Source: Gymnogyps californianus
Lineage: Eukaryota; Chordata; Aves; Accipitriformes; Cathartidae
NCBI RefSeq assembly: GCF_018139145.2
Contig: NC_059476.1
Coordinates: forward strand, 12,579,001-12,643,000
DNA length: 64,000 nt
Direction: 5' to 3'
Shown: in pieces, positions 45,409 to 58,045 of the stretch
Numbering within the stretch: position 1 is the first letter of the stretch
Layout of the letters: each line of letters starts with the position of its first letter
Notes under the pieces: generated by a model
What the model was told of the DNA's origin: nothing
The model's database searches: none
What the model saw: the letters and a program-made list of their open reading frames with translations, nothing else
Made by a program: the position numbers and the translations under genes

Positions 45409-48400
45409 CCCCGCAAAATAAATGTAAAAGATGACTGATATATTGTAAAATGTTTGGGAAAACAAGTTTTGACACCATTGCAAACAGTAACAAAGCAAAT
45501 CCTTCAGTCCTGCCAAATTCCAAATCATCGGATCAGTTCTGGTTTTACTCAGGCTAGATCACCAATTATGGGGAGATAATGTGAAAGAAATTACATAGCT
45601 ACTGGGCCTGGTTTTCCATTAGTCTGCAAATTGCAAACATTCTGATTTAGTAGCAGTTTATATTCACTTTGTAGGGGTGAAAAATTGCAGTCCCGCTGGC
45701 TTGAAGGAAGATTAATTCATACCAGCCAAGAATATGACCCTTAATATACTTAGTTCAATGAGATGATCTTTTGGTAATGAGCAAATTGATTCTGATAGTA
45801 ACAGAATCAACCCAAATCGCACAGGAAGCTCTTAAGGCCAAAAGCTTAGTAAGATTCAGAAAAAAGATTGGACATTTATGTAGATAATTAGTTTATCTGG
45901 AGTCAGCCTGTCTGTTAACCTCCACCAGGCCAAACCTACCCTCTTGTAGGTTTTGAGAGTTTGACCCAACTCCGATTTTCAGTAAAAGGAGCTGCTGGTG
46001 TGAGATATTGAGGCATATGATTTGGGCTCCTTACAGTTTCACCACCTTTCCAAGGGGATAAGGTGTACTATGATGTCTTTGAACATGATAAAGTCGCCAA
46101 GCACAGCTGACATGTTGCAGGCCACCAGCTCAGGTAGTGAAGAGTCACCTCTGTGCCCTAGGCCCCTTTCAATTTGGGTAATTACATTTTTCCCACTAGA
46201 TCCCACAGGTGTGTATGAAAGGGATGATGTTTTTCACTCTGGCTAGGACTTTGTTCCAAGGTGCTGACGTTTCAAGAGGAGCTCAGGGGCTCCCAGTACT
46301 TTCCTGGATACATTCTACCTGCCACAGGACTGTGTTCAAAGTCATTCAGGTATGAATGCACTGAGCCTAAGCTCTGTGGGAGAAAGCCAGAAAGGGGCGA
46401 TTCTTGCATGTAGAATGAAGACGGTACAAAGTCTGGTGCAACAGAGGTTAACACGCAATCTGTGAGGTCCCTAGGAGTCTGATTTGGTTATTGAATTTAT
46501 ATGCTGGGCTACATTCCAATCTGTTACTAGCTTCTTGTTTGAGCAGGCATAAATTCCTTGAAAAGTCATTTTGATTTTTGCATCTGACAAATTACTCCTG
46601 TATATCTGCTATTTTTCTCTCCTTCTGTCCATATTTTTCTTACAGCGATGCCCATCCTTTTTTTACCCAACATTACCATGCTGACAAGTACCAATGTTTA
46701 AGTTCAGACAGAAATCACTACTGAACTGCAGCAGTCCACCCTTTCATTTTAACAATGATCTGGGAGAACGAGATTGCAGCAGGACCTTAATTTCCCTTGT
46801 TAGAGCTGTAGCATTTGGGGCTGATGAAGTTCACAGTAAACCTGTCATAAATGAACCTTACCTGATATATTATCTATCAAGGCAATATAACGAACATCTG
46901 GCGGGGATTGCAATCTGTATGCAGTGAGGCAGCAACTATTAAACTGCTGAGGTGCTGTGCATTGTGCTTGGTGAGTTCAGCCACGAGAAAGTAGAATCAG
47001 GCTTTCACTGAACTTGTCTTCACACTCATCAAGTATGGAGACACAGGCTGCCGGTGGGCCCAAAGGACCGCACAGAGCGTGCTGTGAAATGCAATACTTC
47101 AACCTGCCAAGCTGCAAAGCAGCTGTATACCCTTTGCTGAATCTTTTGGAAAACAAGGGCCTATGCTGAAGTAAAGTCACAAAGAGGATTCACTTTTACA
47201 ATCTGCCAGTGAACTGCCATGACAACTGATGCCAGTTGACAAGAGAAAAGGTGTTTCCTTCTGACTCCAAAACATGTAACACAATTGACAGGTGAGCCTG
47301 AATTCAGGGACACCTAGTGTTTTGTCACCCAATCCTGCACTGGCTATGATAGAGGATCTGCAGGGTAGATAAGGCCTTCAGTGAGAGACGTACAACCGCT
47401 CTAGCTTCCTGAGGGCTTGCAAACACACGGATGATTTATGAACAACTTAATGTGAAAATGACTGCACTGGATGAAAACAAAGGAAGTACTTTCAGGGCAG
47501 AAAGGGGTAAGAATAGTGAACCCATTGCTCACAGGATTGGTCACCGTCACCTCCTTCTGAAGGATCTTCAAGAGAAGAGGACAGTGAAAGTCTTTCAAAG
47601 CAGACACATAGAATAATTAGTCTCTCTCTTAACTGACTGTTGGAAAGGAAAGCAGTGATCAGCAGCCCATAGCGGCAGTCTGTAACCAATTAAGGCACTG
47701 AGAAGAAATGCTTCCTGCTAAAATGAATAGGGAATATAAACAGACAGTGCAACTACTCTGAATTCAGGTAGACAACCGGACTCTATCTTACAAATGTGTG
47801 TGTGGTTTCTGGCTTTGTTTTCAATTCATGATTGCAATGACCCAGACTCAACAGTACCCAGACATCATGTTAGCAAGCAATGTTGTAATCTGGATAGACA
47901 GGGTCTCTCGGCTTTTTATTTCATTGACTGTAAAGCATCTGAATAGCAGCATAAACAACTCAGCTGACAGTCTCACAGGGCAGAAGAAGTTTGTGCACTT
48001 GATGAACCAGTTCATGAGGCATCCCTCCCTCCTTTTGCCAGGGATCACGTTTCTCTTTAGTATTCAGTCTAAACATACAGAGATTCCTACATTTGCTTTC
48101 CAAGACACATCCACATACCCTTCTGTCAAAGATGAGACATGTGGAGCTTTAAAGCATGGATTTTAAGGACTTTGTTTTCTTGAACTGAAAAGGTTTAGGG
48201 ATTTTCATGAGAACTGGAGAACTGAAACTGCCTCTGTCATGGAGATATCCAAACACCTGTCAGTGCCAGACCTGGAAATACTATCTGCTCTTGATTAACA
48301 ACAGGGTGGAGGGAGTTTATTTCTTCTTCCAGTGTTTCTCCCTTGTAATGCATCTTACTCATGTCATTTTAAGGTGTGAGGCACATTGCCAAATCTCTGG

Positions 48401-51400
48401 AGTTTGAAAGGAAGGAGTCTGAGGTTTCCTTTAATTTGCCAAAGGCTGCCTACCACTAATCTAATAGAAAACAGATATGTGATGGGGTTTATACAGCTCC
48501 AATTTGTCTGGTTTGCAGACAAATCAGGATACAGCTGGGAGGAAAATGAGCTGCAGGGAATTGTGAATTCCTTGGGGGAGACGGCTGGAGAAGAGTTCAT
48601 CTTCAGGTGGAGGCAGCTTGCCAAAAAGAGACTTTGGCCTCAAAGATGGGGCAGAAAAGGGTTCCCCTCTCACCCCAGGGCCTGGGGATAATTTGTAGAC
48701 CAGAAACCATCCCCTGGGTTAAGGAAGGCTGAGTGTGCTCGTTGGACCATTTCACAGCACACAGAAAATGGGACCATTACCAGTCAGTGCTGCCCACGGG
48801 CAGCCCTGCTCAAAATGACCTTTGCATCACACAGTTTTCACTGCTGAAAGGCCATTTTCCCGGCAATTGCTGAATCATCAGCTCCAGTTTACGAGAAGAG
48901 CTGTTTTCCTTAGCAGAAAGGACTCTGTGGCAATTTAAGTTCATGTCCTGAATGGAGTTTTTATCCCCCTTGTTTCTCAGTTTTTAAATAGATAATGTTG
49001 TGTCTCACATTTAAATTTTGGTAAACTGAGAGGTGGAATGTGTGTAAGCCTGGGTTTATACACAGGTCTGTACAAGGCAGAACAACCAGCTCTATTATGC
49101 CAAGCATGTGTGACCAAACTGTATCTCATCCAAAGAAATTTCTTAGATGCAAGAAATTCCAGAGACTGACTCACAACAGCCCTTCACAAGACATATTTCT
49201 CCCCAAACCATGCCTCATTCAACCCACGACTACATAAACTCACATCCTATTCTAAGTGCAGCCTCTATTTCCTTATGACACAAAGGAATTTATCTTCTTT
49301 ATAGGCTGTCAAATAAAGGGGAAAATAAAACTTAATTGTTCCAGAGTGTTTTCTGCCTCTGATATTCCGTTGCAAGATCAAGGATAATATAATTAATGTA
49401 GGTAATGGGTGGATATGGAAAACAGACAGATCTACGGACTCATTGTGTTGGTGGTCACTAATCAGTTTTGTAAGCTTATTTGTCTCCAAAGTCTCTCTCT
49501 CTCAATGAATGGCTCACTGAGGACCACTCTTCGCTGCAAAGGTCTGGTTAGTATATTTATAGTGGCAAAGTTCTGGTAGTGGAGATACAACTTGTGTAGC
49601 CAAAATAATTCTTTTCCTGGTAGTAAAACCACTTCCCTGAGTCACATAAGCTCTACTGACAAAAGGGCTCTTTTGCTAAAATGAGTTGCATCTGCACAGG
49701 GAGTTCTGACGTTCAAACTCTACAAAGTTGAATCACGCTGTTTTGACTATGAATGAACGGGGCATCTTTCAATGTCAGTGCAGGGGAATCCCAGTGGTAC
49801 TTGTTATGCAGGAAAATTCAACCATGAAGTTAAAGCGTAATTTTAAAAATCTCCTTTATTTGAGCGGAAATGTAACAAGTCCCACTTTCAGCTCCAGAAA
49901 AGTGATTTTCCCATCCCCTTAAGGTATGTTTAGTGACCAGTGTGAAATGAGTTTCATTATCTCAATATTTTGCTTCTTTTTGTTTGAACCAGTAGATCTC
50001 ACACTGGTAGCAGTGTCCTTTGGCCCAAGGTTGACATCACTTACTGATTGCCTCTGGTCTCCTCTATGCTGCCTGTGCAAGTTTCCTCATGAGGGTAAAA
50101 AAGGGGATTCTGCTCCTGAATTTGAGAGAATTATGGAATCATATTGTTTGGTGGATCGCACTGATATGGTTCACTATCTCCATTGACACACTTGATTCCA
50201 TTTTCATAGAATCATAGAAGATTCCAAGAATTCTGGTCTCAGAATTTTCCCAGCCATATAGAAATTCAAACAAATTCCACATGATTTAAGTCTCCCTCTA
50301 TTAATCCTACCAGTGTAGCATTCACAGGTGAATGGTGGCAGAATGGCTGAAGTAGATCCATTTCTGGCTCCAAAGTGGAGTTCATGCCTTGACCTAGACT
50401 TGGACCAAACCCCAATCCAACTGGCCAATTCTAAGAAGGGATCTGATCTTCTGGGCTGGTGAGACAAAAGGTGGCCAGTTGGGATGCTTCTGTCACTAAG
50501 TACAGAAGAGGCTGTTTCTTAACCACTGTGGAAGAAAAAAAGTCATGTAAACCTTAGGTCATGGGCTCTGAGGCTGCCAAGGAGACAGCTCTTACTGACC
50601 CGGTGGGACTGCCAGGATACTGGAGCGGCTGGTAACAGATCCAAGCTCTTCTGAGTCATAGCCCAAAACATGCTCCTTCCCTCCGCCAATTGTAGCACTT
50701 GTAAAAATCACAACAGCTGCTGAATGAGGCACCTTGTACAGAAAACAACAAGTTAAATACATTTTGCCAATGAAGAGGTGTTACTGGTGAAGTCAGTCCT
50801 TCATGTTTTATAATATTCACACCACCGTTAATGTGGGATATTATTTCTGTATTAAAACCTTATTTAGTATTGTAGCTGTGTAACACCAACACTGTGCTTT
50901 CTGCAGGTTGTAGCACAAGGACTCCAGGATATTTATACTTACAGTGCGTCGAGGCAGTGGAGTACATTAAATTCCAACTCAGTGGAGATTTATTATGTTA
51001 GAATGAACATTGCCTACAGTACAGTAACTCACAGAGATAAGAGGAAACATGCTACTGGTACAAGAATTTGCATTTCATAGTTTAGGATTGTAACTGATAC
51101 AGCAGGTGGCTTAATCGGGAGGCTTAGCTGTGTGACTCTGCTGAAGGTCATTTTTGCTTAGGATAGCTATTGCTTGGATTGTGGAATAGCAGATCCAAGC
51201 TGGTGATGTTTAACTCTAAAGATGTGTAAACAGTTCAACTGTTTTCACAGTAAATATTTGCCAGAATATAAAAAACGGTGTTTTGTTTTGTTCATGCTTA
51301 TTTGTGTTTGCTTTCTAGTAAATGACTGCAAGGTAAGAACATGTATAAAATTAACGAATTTTAAACAAAGATCAAATAATGTAAGTCCCTTTTAACTTCT

Positions 51401-52839
51401 TAATTTTGGAATACAAGAAATTGAGACCTAGGAGGGATTTTTGTAGACCCAGGGAACAGTGACAATTCCATGCAATGTGTTACAAAGCATACAAAGTAAG
51501 TCTATGTGTGTCAAATGATGCAGTTTGTTACCATTAAGAAACCAAAGTAAATATTTCTTCCTCTTCAGTCACAGGTTGCATAAAGACAGCCTCCTTCATT
51601 GTGTCAAGGCATTACTTTCTTCTTGAGTCTTTAATTTAGGAAAAACAAAGTAAGGAAAGATAAGCCTTTTTGAGAGCCAAGAAAATGTCCATGAATTCTA
51701 GATAAATATAAAATTAAATTTCTTTTTCTTTCCAGAAACAAGAGTCATCCACCATTTCTGTACCACGGGCACCTCTGTCTGGATCCCCAGCATCAGACAA
51801 AAGTTGTCCTTCATTTGTCTGTTGCTAATGTCAATGGAGAGGCTCCCATGGACTTCAAAGGAATTAGGATTTGGGACTTTGCAAATGATCAGGATACGGG
51901 TTTAGAAGGAACTATGCTGCATTCTAACTATGTAGACTTATTCGTATTTACATATATTTATTATACTGGAAGATCTTGTTCAGAGCAGCTCATTGGAATT
52001 GGCAGGTGCTCCTCTCACTGCAAGCCGCCCTGTGACGCCCACCCATAAAGAAACATTCAGCAAAAAGCACCAGTTTATTGAAAAGACCTCATCCCCCACC
52101 TCCCTGCCATCACCTCTGCTGATGTGAACAGTAAAATACACAGTAACAGACTTTGAGTAAGATTGAAAAAGAGGAAAAAATATGCTCCCAGCAGGCAAAA
52201 TACTGCTGACATTTTTAATAATAATGAAACATAAGACCACAGTAGGGCAAAACTGAAATCCATTTTGCATGTCAAAGAATTGGTTGCATTTAATTTGTTT
52301 GGGATATTTTACTAGGCTTCTATTTCTTACGGAATAAGTTCAAGGTTATGAAAAGTTTTGCTAGGACTAAATGTTCATAAGGCTTTGAGACGAAAGACAA
52401 TAAAGCAGAGGAAGGTCTTCCAACTCGGTTTTGATTGATGAAGTCTTTTGTGAAAAATCCTCTTCTTCCCTCTCAATTTGGCTTTGAATTCATATTTCAG
52501 AAACTAAGATGGAGCAGTAAGAAAAACAACATTGCTACAGCTTCTTCTTTTGAGATTCCTAGCTCACAGTTATTTCCAACTTGTTGAATTTGTCTAAATG
52601 GTTCCCAAATGCTATGGCAGGACTTAAATATCTGCAGCCTTGTGCTGAATTTGACTTTGCTTCTTGATTGATCATTTCCTTATAAGTTTCTCTTTCCTTT
52701 AAACAACCTGATTTTGGTCAAATCTGTACAAGAGCAGCTTCATTTGGGCTCTTGATATGAAAATCAGTAACGGGGGAACTTCAAAAGCTTCTGAAAGACC
52801 ATGATAAACCTCTGAATTATGGGAGGTTTATCAAGGGAT

Positions 52840-53100
52840 TTCATGCGGGTTCTCGAGACGTGTTCATGGATTGGAAGGACGGAAATGAACAAGCCCTGGG
52901 GAAGGGGAGACACAGCAATCTCCAGGCACGGCGCTCGCTCTCCCTGTGTGGACAGACCTCTTGATGTGGCTTGGGCTGGCTCTCAGCCTGATGGCAGCGA
53001 GGGTGTGGGGTGGTTGGGCGGGAACCACCTTGGGCCACGCAATGGGGACAGGGTGCATGAGGCGTTAGAGTTTTGGCCCTCCGCTCCTCTTGGCTCTGCA
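52840..53100. other. GC- and CpG-richer pocket
   Basis: A short block with CATGCGGG, TCTCGAGACG, GGCACGGCGCTCGCTC, GGGCGGGAACC and GCCACGC stands out from AT-rich flanks. Frames on both strands (98 and 65 codons) are featureless. It may be a minor CpG island, a decayed repeat or a biased-conversion hotspot. Confidence 0.4.
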
Positions 53101-54318
53101 GTATTTATCCACTAGAGGTCTGTGTGTGCCCTTGAGAGCCTCTGACTACAGCTGAGCAAGTCTTGCCAAGCAACCCTTTCCCCTCATTTTTGGAGGAAAA
53201 CATCACTGCAGCAACACTGCTCCCTTTTTTTGTGTGCAATTCCACACCGATATTCATGAGTGGTTTAGTTCAAAACATCTCCCCACCTTCCAGAATTATT
53301 CCTTTTTATGTTTTTAAAGGAAAAGAAACAAAATAACTTCCCCCCCGCCTTCAGGATCACTGAATGACAATTGCCTTAGCTTTTATTTGGAAAAAAAACC
53401 CTAAATCATTTCAATTTTTCAAAGTAAAAAGAGAATGTTTCATAGTGGGAGCTTTCCCCCTAAATGGTTTCTAAGACCCAGTTTTCCTCCATCCCCATTT
53501 TTTTCAGTTTGTGGAAAATTAAAATGAAACAAAACAATCAGGCTCCTGCCTTTCCCAAGATACAAATAAACAAGCACCAGAATTCAAATAGTTTGGGTGT
53601 GAGGAAACATCTTTTTTCTGTTTTATTGTCACCAGTGATCTGAAAAGGCATTATTTGCTCAGATCCAGTCTTGATAACATGTAGTGCCTTGCTAAACACA
53701 AGAGAGCAAATCTGAGCTCAAGCCGTGTTGAAATGCATATGTTTCCCTTCATATTAGATTTATAGGACTACCTGCCATTAAATACAGACCTGTCTGGGTG
53801 AGGCAGATTGGCGCAGCTCAAAGGTTAACCACGCCATAACCCACAGAGGATACTTCGCTCCGCTTTATCTGTTGCCCATTGCTTCATGGAAAACTAAAGG
53901 TTAATCGCAGCTCGTAGAAGTGAGAATATCCTCAGGCTGCTCCAGATTTGTGCAGTTGGCCCTGTACAGCACCCTCACAGACTGAAGAAATTCAAACGAC
54001 AAGTTTAGACTATTTTAGCTTTTATAACTCATGCTTAGTCAGTGTGCATTCAGCAGAAATTTATGAAGTTTTTATTTTCAAATGAGATAGGAATACAAAA
54101 TTTACAGTGGTATAACTCCAGAAACATTAATCAAGGAACAAATTCATCTTCTGACTCTTTTTGTACGTCTAATCTAGGAAGAAAATGACTGCAGCCAGGT
54201 TTGATGTTTTGTAAACATCTGTCCGTTCATTTAAATAGCATCCACACAACAAGACACAGAAATGCTATGTTTATTCTTTTTTTTTATTTTTAAGTTAAAA
54301 AGCCTTACTGTTTTGTGG

Positions 54319-54358
54319 GTTTTTTTGTTGTTGTTGTTTGTTGTTGTTTTTTTTTTTT
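54319..54358. repeat. T-rich (GTT)n-like simple repeat
   Basis: Runs of T interrupted by GTTGTTGTT units end in a run of about 14 T. It is low-complexity sequence with no inferred role. Confidence 0.85.
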
Positions 54359-57346
54359 AAAAGCAGAAATAACCAGTTTCAGGAAAATGATAAGTGTGGA
54401 ACACCAGCAAACTGCAAAGTGCAATAAATCTTTTTCCAAAGAAATTCACCTATCTCAATTCTTCTCTCTCTTATGCCAGCTTTGATGCTGAGTGTAACTA
54501 CTGAGTAACAAAGTTACTTCATTGGTTCTTTTATAAATCAGAACAGAATATGACCCGCCAGCTAAACAGAAAAACATTGACATTTTCTTTATGATCCAAG
54601 GGAAATAATTTGAAAAATACAGCTACACGATAGGGATAATTTTTATATAAAGGTCAGAAATGCAGCTACTGAAATTCTCAGCTACTGAAGCTTCTGGAGT
54701 AATACATCTATAATACTGTCTATTTGAGAATAGAACCTATGATTAAAAAGGAAGTATTTTGAAAAATTAAGTCTCAAAGTGTGAGTGATGGTGGTAGAGA
54801 TTTTCTGGTTTTACCAAAGAGCTGAGTGATTAATGAAACAAAATTAATCTCTTGTTAATCAGTGGAAGGCCTAAAATGGGATAGCCCAGATACTAACTCA
54901 CAACTCCTTTTAAGTGTTGAAAAGCTGTAGAGACGCTAGTCTGAGAGTAGGTATTCAGAAGAGAGAATTAATCTCTGCTCAAATCAGTGGAAGTTTTGTC
55001 TTGTCAAAGGCAGGAAGGACATTTTAATGTTAAGTAAGTAAAGAGGACACACACAGCCCACAAGCTCCAGAGGTGGAATTGTTTGCAGAAAATAACTAGC
55101 AAGTGGTTTTGAATAATGAATGCATTCAAGAAACTAATGATCCTTAATGGAACTAAGATTTCATCCATGGCATTCATGGGCAAATTGGTGACATCAATAT
55201 GTGGAGATCGATCGATGTTATTCTGAATTTATTAGACACAGTGTTCTTCACGTCTTTTCTTTTAGGAAAGATGTTAAAAAAACGATTAAAGATTTTAGTA
55301 AAAAATAAAAAACAAACCCAAAAGCCTGTGTAATTCTCACTTAAGGAGTTTGATTTTATTGGGATTTGATCAAAGTGAATCATAATTAAAGTGGTAAAAG
55401 AAAATCGATTTAAATAAAGAAAACTGAGCAGATAACAAGGTGCAGCTTGGTTTTAGGTTGTCGATTGGAAATGACAGTGAAAGATTAATACCAAACAGCC
55501 CTGTGTGTCATTAAGCGGAGTAGAACCAGCATGTATCTTTTGATGTTCCCACATTATTTTCTTAACACATCATTTTTTTTTTACTGAATCTTTGGTAATC
55601 ACCTCTTTCTACAGCCTGAAGACACAAATGAATGCTTCCCAGTTGCTTTCTGTCCACATATCAAAAATCTGATACTAGGAGATTGCAGGTTTGCCCCAGT
55701 GTAAGTCAAGTCTGGGGGAGCCACTCAGCAGACGAACACGATTTGGTGTTTCGGAGCTAAAAACCATCGTGGCTTCACCTTGGAGTTGTGCACGGGAACC
55801 CTCACATCTCCCTGCCACGACATCATTTGACAACAAAGTCAGAACCATTTTCTAATATCAGAACTGTTGCAAGGAACAAAATTATTTTATTCTGGGCTTC
55901 ACTGCGATGCATGAAGGTGAATTACTCATTGGACTGGAAGCTAGTGGTTGGCTAGAGACCAGTACTCTTGACCCCTTTACACCCATGTGAGCAAACAGAA
56001 GGTAGAAGCAACAATTACACTTGCAAAAAGACACGCAGATACACAGTGCTGCAAAAGAAAGCACAGCTTCACTGAGCGAAAGGAAAATCATTAGCTGAAC
56101 CATTTGAAGGAGAAGGAATAGAAAGAAGAATGAGAAGGAAAATTGAGAGCTTTTTTTAATTTTAGGAATCGACAAATCAGGAAAAACAATGACTTTTGCT
56201 AAAACCTGATTCTAGTTTAATGTGCAAGGGAGGCAGTTAATTTTTTTCAAAGCAATTTATAGTTAACATTGAAAAAGGGAAACAGATGGCAATCAATAAC
56301 CCTGGGAAATTGTGATGTGCAGAAAAAAATAACAGGAGGCTACAAATATTAGAGAAAAATCCATGCTTGTAAGTCATACAGACTTCTTCCCTGTCACTTA
56401 TACTAGGAACCAAAATCCCTGCAAAAGATATTCCTCTCATTGGTAGAGAGAGATAATGAAACTCTTTTTGGTGCAGAGAAAGCAGAATTTTTTCAAAGAC
56501 TACTTTTGTCCTGTAGCTGGAAAGATGCAGATGATGAACTTATCACACAAAAATGAAGAACTTCCCAATCCGTACATAAAATGAGGATGTTAGGCAATTT
56601 CTTGTAGAGAATATTTTCTGTCTGATAACAGAGTCTAAGAGTTGTTTTTTTTTTTTTAAAAGATAACAGAGGAGCATCTGTCTACCTGATTTTAGTGTGT
56701 AATTAACTTTAGCTGGCTAGGGAAACTGCAGAAGGCAAAGACAGTGCTAATGCTGGACTGATATTAAAAAAAAGACAAATATGATGAACTGGTAGCTACT
56801 AGTAAATGAAACAGCAGCTACGGTTACTAGTCTGCTTAGCTAACCTCATATTGCTCTCAGGTGCACTGGTGGAAGGGCTATACTAGGTTTTCAGGCAATA
56901 AACACTGAAAAGACAGGAATACAATTGCCCACAATTAAAGAAGTTATTTGCTAAATTTTAGGGAGTTAATGATTGTATGATAGGAAATCATTACGTAGTG
57001 AAGGAATCAGGGAATAAAACCTAACATTCTCCTTTGTAAGTGGGATGAACAGAAGTATTTGCAAGAGGAAGAGAACTCTGATAACAGAGAGGCCCCTTCA
57101 TTACCATAGACAAAGGTTAAGCAACAACCAAAGTTGGGAAATTTGAAGAAATATTTAGAGAAGAAAGCAAAGCGTATTTTATTTAGAAAAGGGTATTAAT
57201 GCTTACAAATACTGAAGGCTGTGATGAGTGCACCAGCAGCTCCATTTGTAAATCTGCAGTGAATTTTTTTCTAAAAAAGATCAGAAAAGCTCCAGGTTTG
57301 GGTGCTGCAAGAATGCAGGCAAGATGGATACAAGCTACAGCTGATT

Positions 57347-57352
<6 letters not shown>

Positions 57353-57377
<25 letters not shown>
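57353..57377. repeat. (GT)n microsatellite
   Basis: An uninterrupted GT run of 25 bp immediately precedes, or is embedded in, the ancient CR1 3' region. Confidence 0.95.
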
Positions 57378-57379
57378 AA

Positions 57380-57718
57380 AAAAATGAGAGATATTAAGAA
57401 CCTCTTTTGCCTGGAGGAGAGATGCACCACAAGAAGCAAAGGCTGAAGCTGAATTAAGACTCAAAAGAAGCTTTTCAGAATACATGGTAATGGTGATTAA
57501 CCACCAGAACAAAGTACAAGGAAAGGGATAGAGACAAAGTCTCCAGATTTTACAGCAGTCTGAAAGCTTTTTTAGGAGACAAGCTTCAATCTAAGACAAA
57601 GAATGCTTTAGTCAAATACAAGTTATTGGACTCAGGGCTGGATAATTGGGTGGCCTGAGATATTTCAATAAGAAAACAGAGAGATCTCTTTTGATCTTAC
57701 TCTTGTGAATCTCTGAGT
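57380..57718 (+). mobile_element. Ancient CR1-type LINE 3' end
   Basis: The order of blocks fits the 3' end of old amniote CR1 elements on the plus strand. First comes the end of ORF2 (GGCTGAAGCTGAATTAAGAC at about 57441-57460, and GTGATTAACCACCAGAACAA at about 57492-57511). Next comes the tail with AATGCTTTAGTCAAATACAA (57602-57621) and GTTATTGGACTCAGGGCTGG. The end carries GGTGGCCTGAG and finally TTGTGAATCTCTGAG in place of the terminal 8-bp units. The open frame is destroyed. Family identity rests on remembered consensus structure. Upstream homology beyond the GT repeat could not be made out. Confidence 0.7.
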
Positions 57719-57904
57719 TGAATTCTGCGTGACTCCTGTTGCAGAGTTTCACCCACTTACTGTTATACTGAAACCGGTAACACGTTTGATTCCAAATTAA
57801 TTTCCAGTAAAGGGCTGGTTTTGTTTTGAAAAAACTCATAAAATACAAACTAGCTAGGGACTATTTGCTTTTCCTAGAAGCTAGCAGATCTCCACTTAAT
57901 GTGT

Positions 57905-58045
57905 AACTACTAACTTAACCAGTCTGATTTTAAACTTCTTGTCACTAGCCCTTGTTATGCTGTCCTCTGGCTGGTAAAAAATTTCTTTATTATCCAGAAA
58001 TATACCCTGTGCTTCTCTGAAAGTATTTTGTTACATTTTACACTT
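57905..58045 (-). mobile_element. Possible ancient CR1 fragment on the opposite strand
   Basis: The plus strand carries TTAAACTTCTTGTCACTAGC, CCTTGTTATG and GGTAAAAAATTTCTTTATTA. This order resembles the reverse complement of the CR1 region just upstream of its tail, seen intact at 14850-14990 as GCCACTAGCCCTTGTTCTATC and AAAAAGTCCCTCTCC. Similarity is weak and the ends are uncertain. If real, two old CR1 copies lie in opposite orientation within about 200 bp. Confidence 0.4.

Larger units (their letters stand above)
45409..57352. other. Gene-free unique DNA
   Basis: No gene or clear transposon is seen in 11.9 kb. It includes a GC-richer pocket at about 52840-53100, T-rich stretches at 54319-54358 and 56645-56657, and a CR1-tail-like snippet of about 15 bp at 50205-50219. 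One 104-codon frame preceded by a good splice-acceptor-like sequence begins at 51736. Part of it looks like an old dispersed repeat, so it is not called a gene. Confidence 0.6.

Noticed and set aside
47798..48166. 122-codon open frame with ordinary amino-acid composition
   Set aside because: No domain, Kozak context, splice sites or repeat link. This length is expected by chance in 64 kb of six-frame sequence.
50205..50219. TCATAGAATCATAGA as another CR1 3' end
   Set aside because: Only about two 8-bp units are present, and the adjoining sequence shows no CR1 tail block. It may be a relic but cannot be supported.
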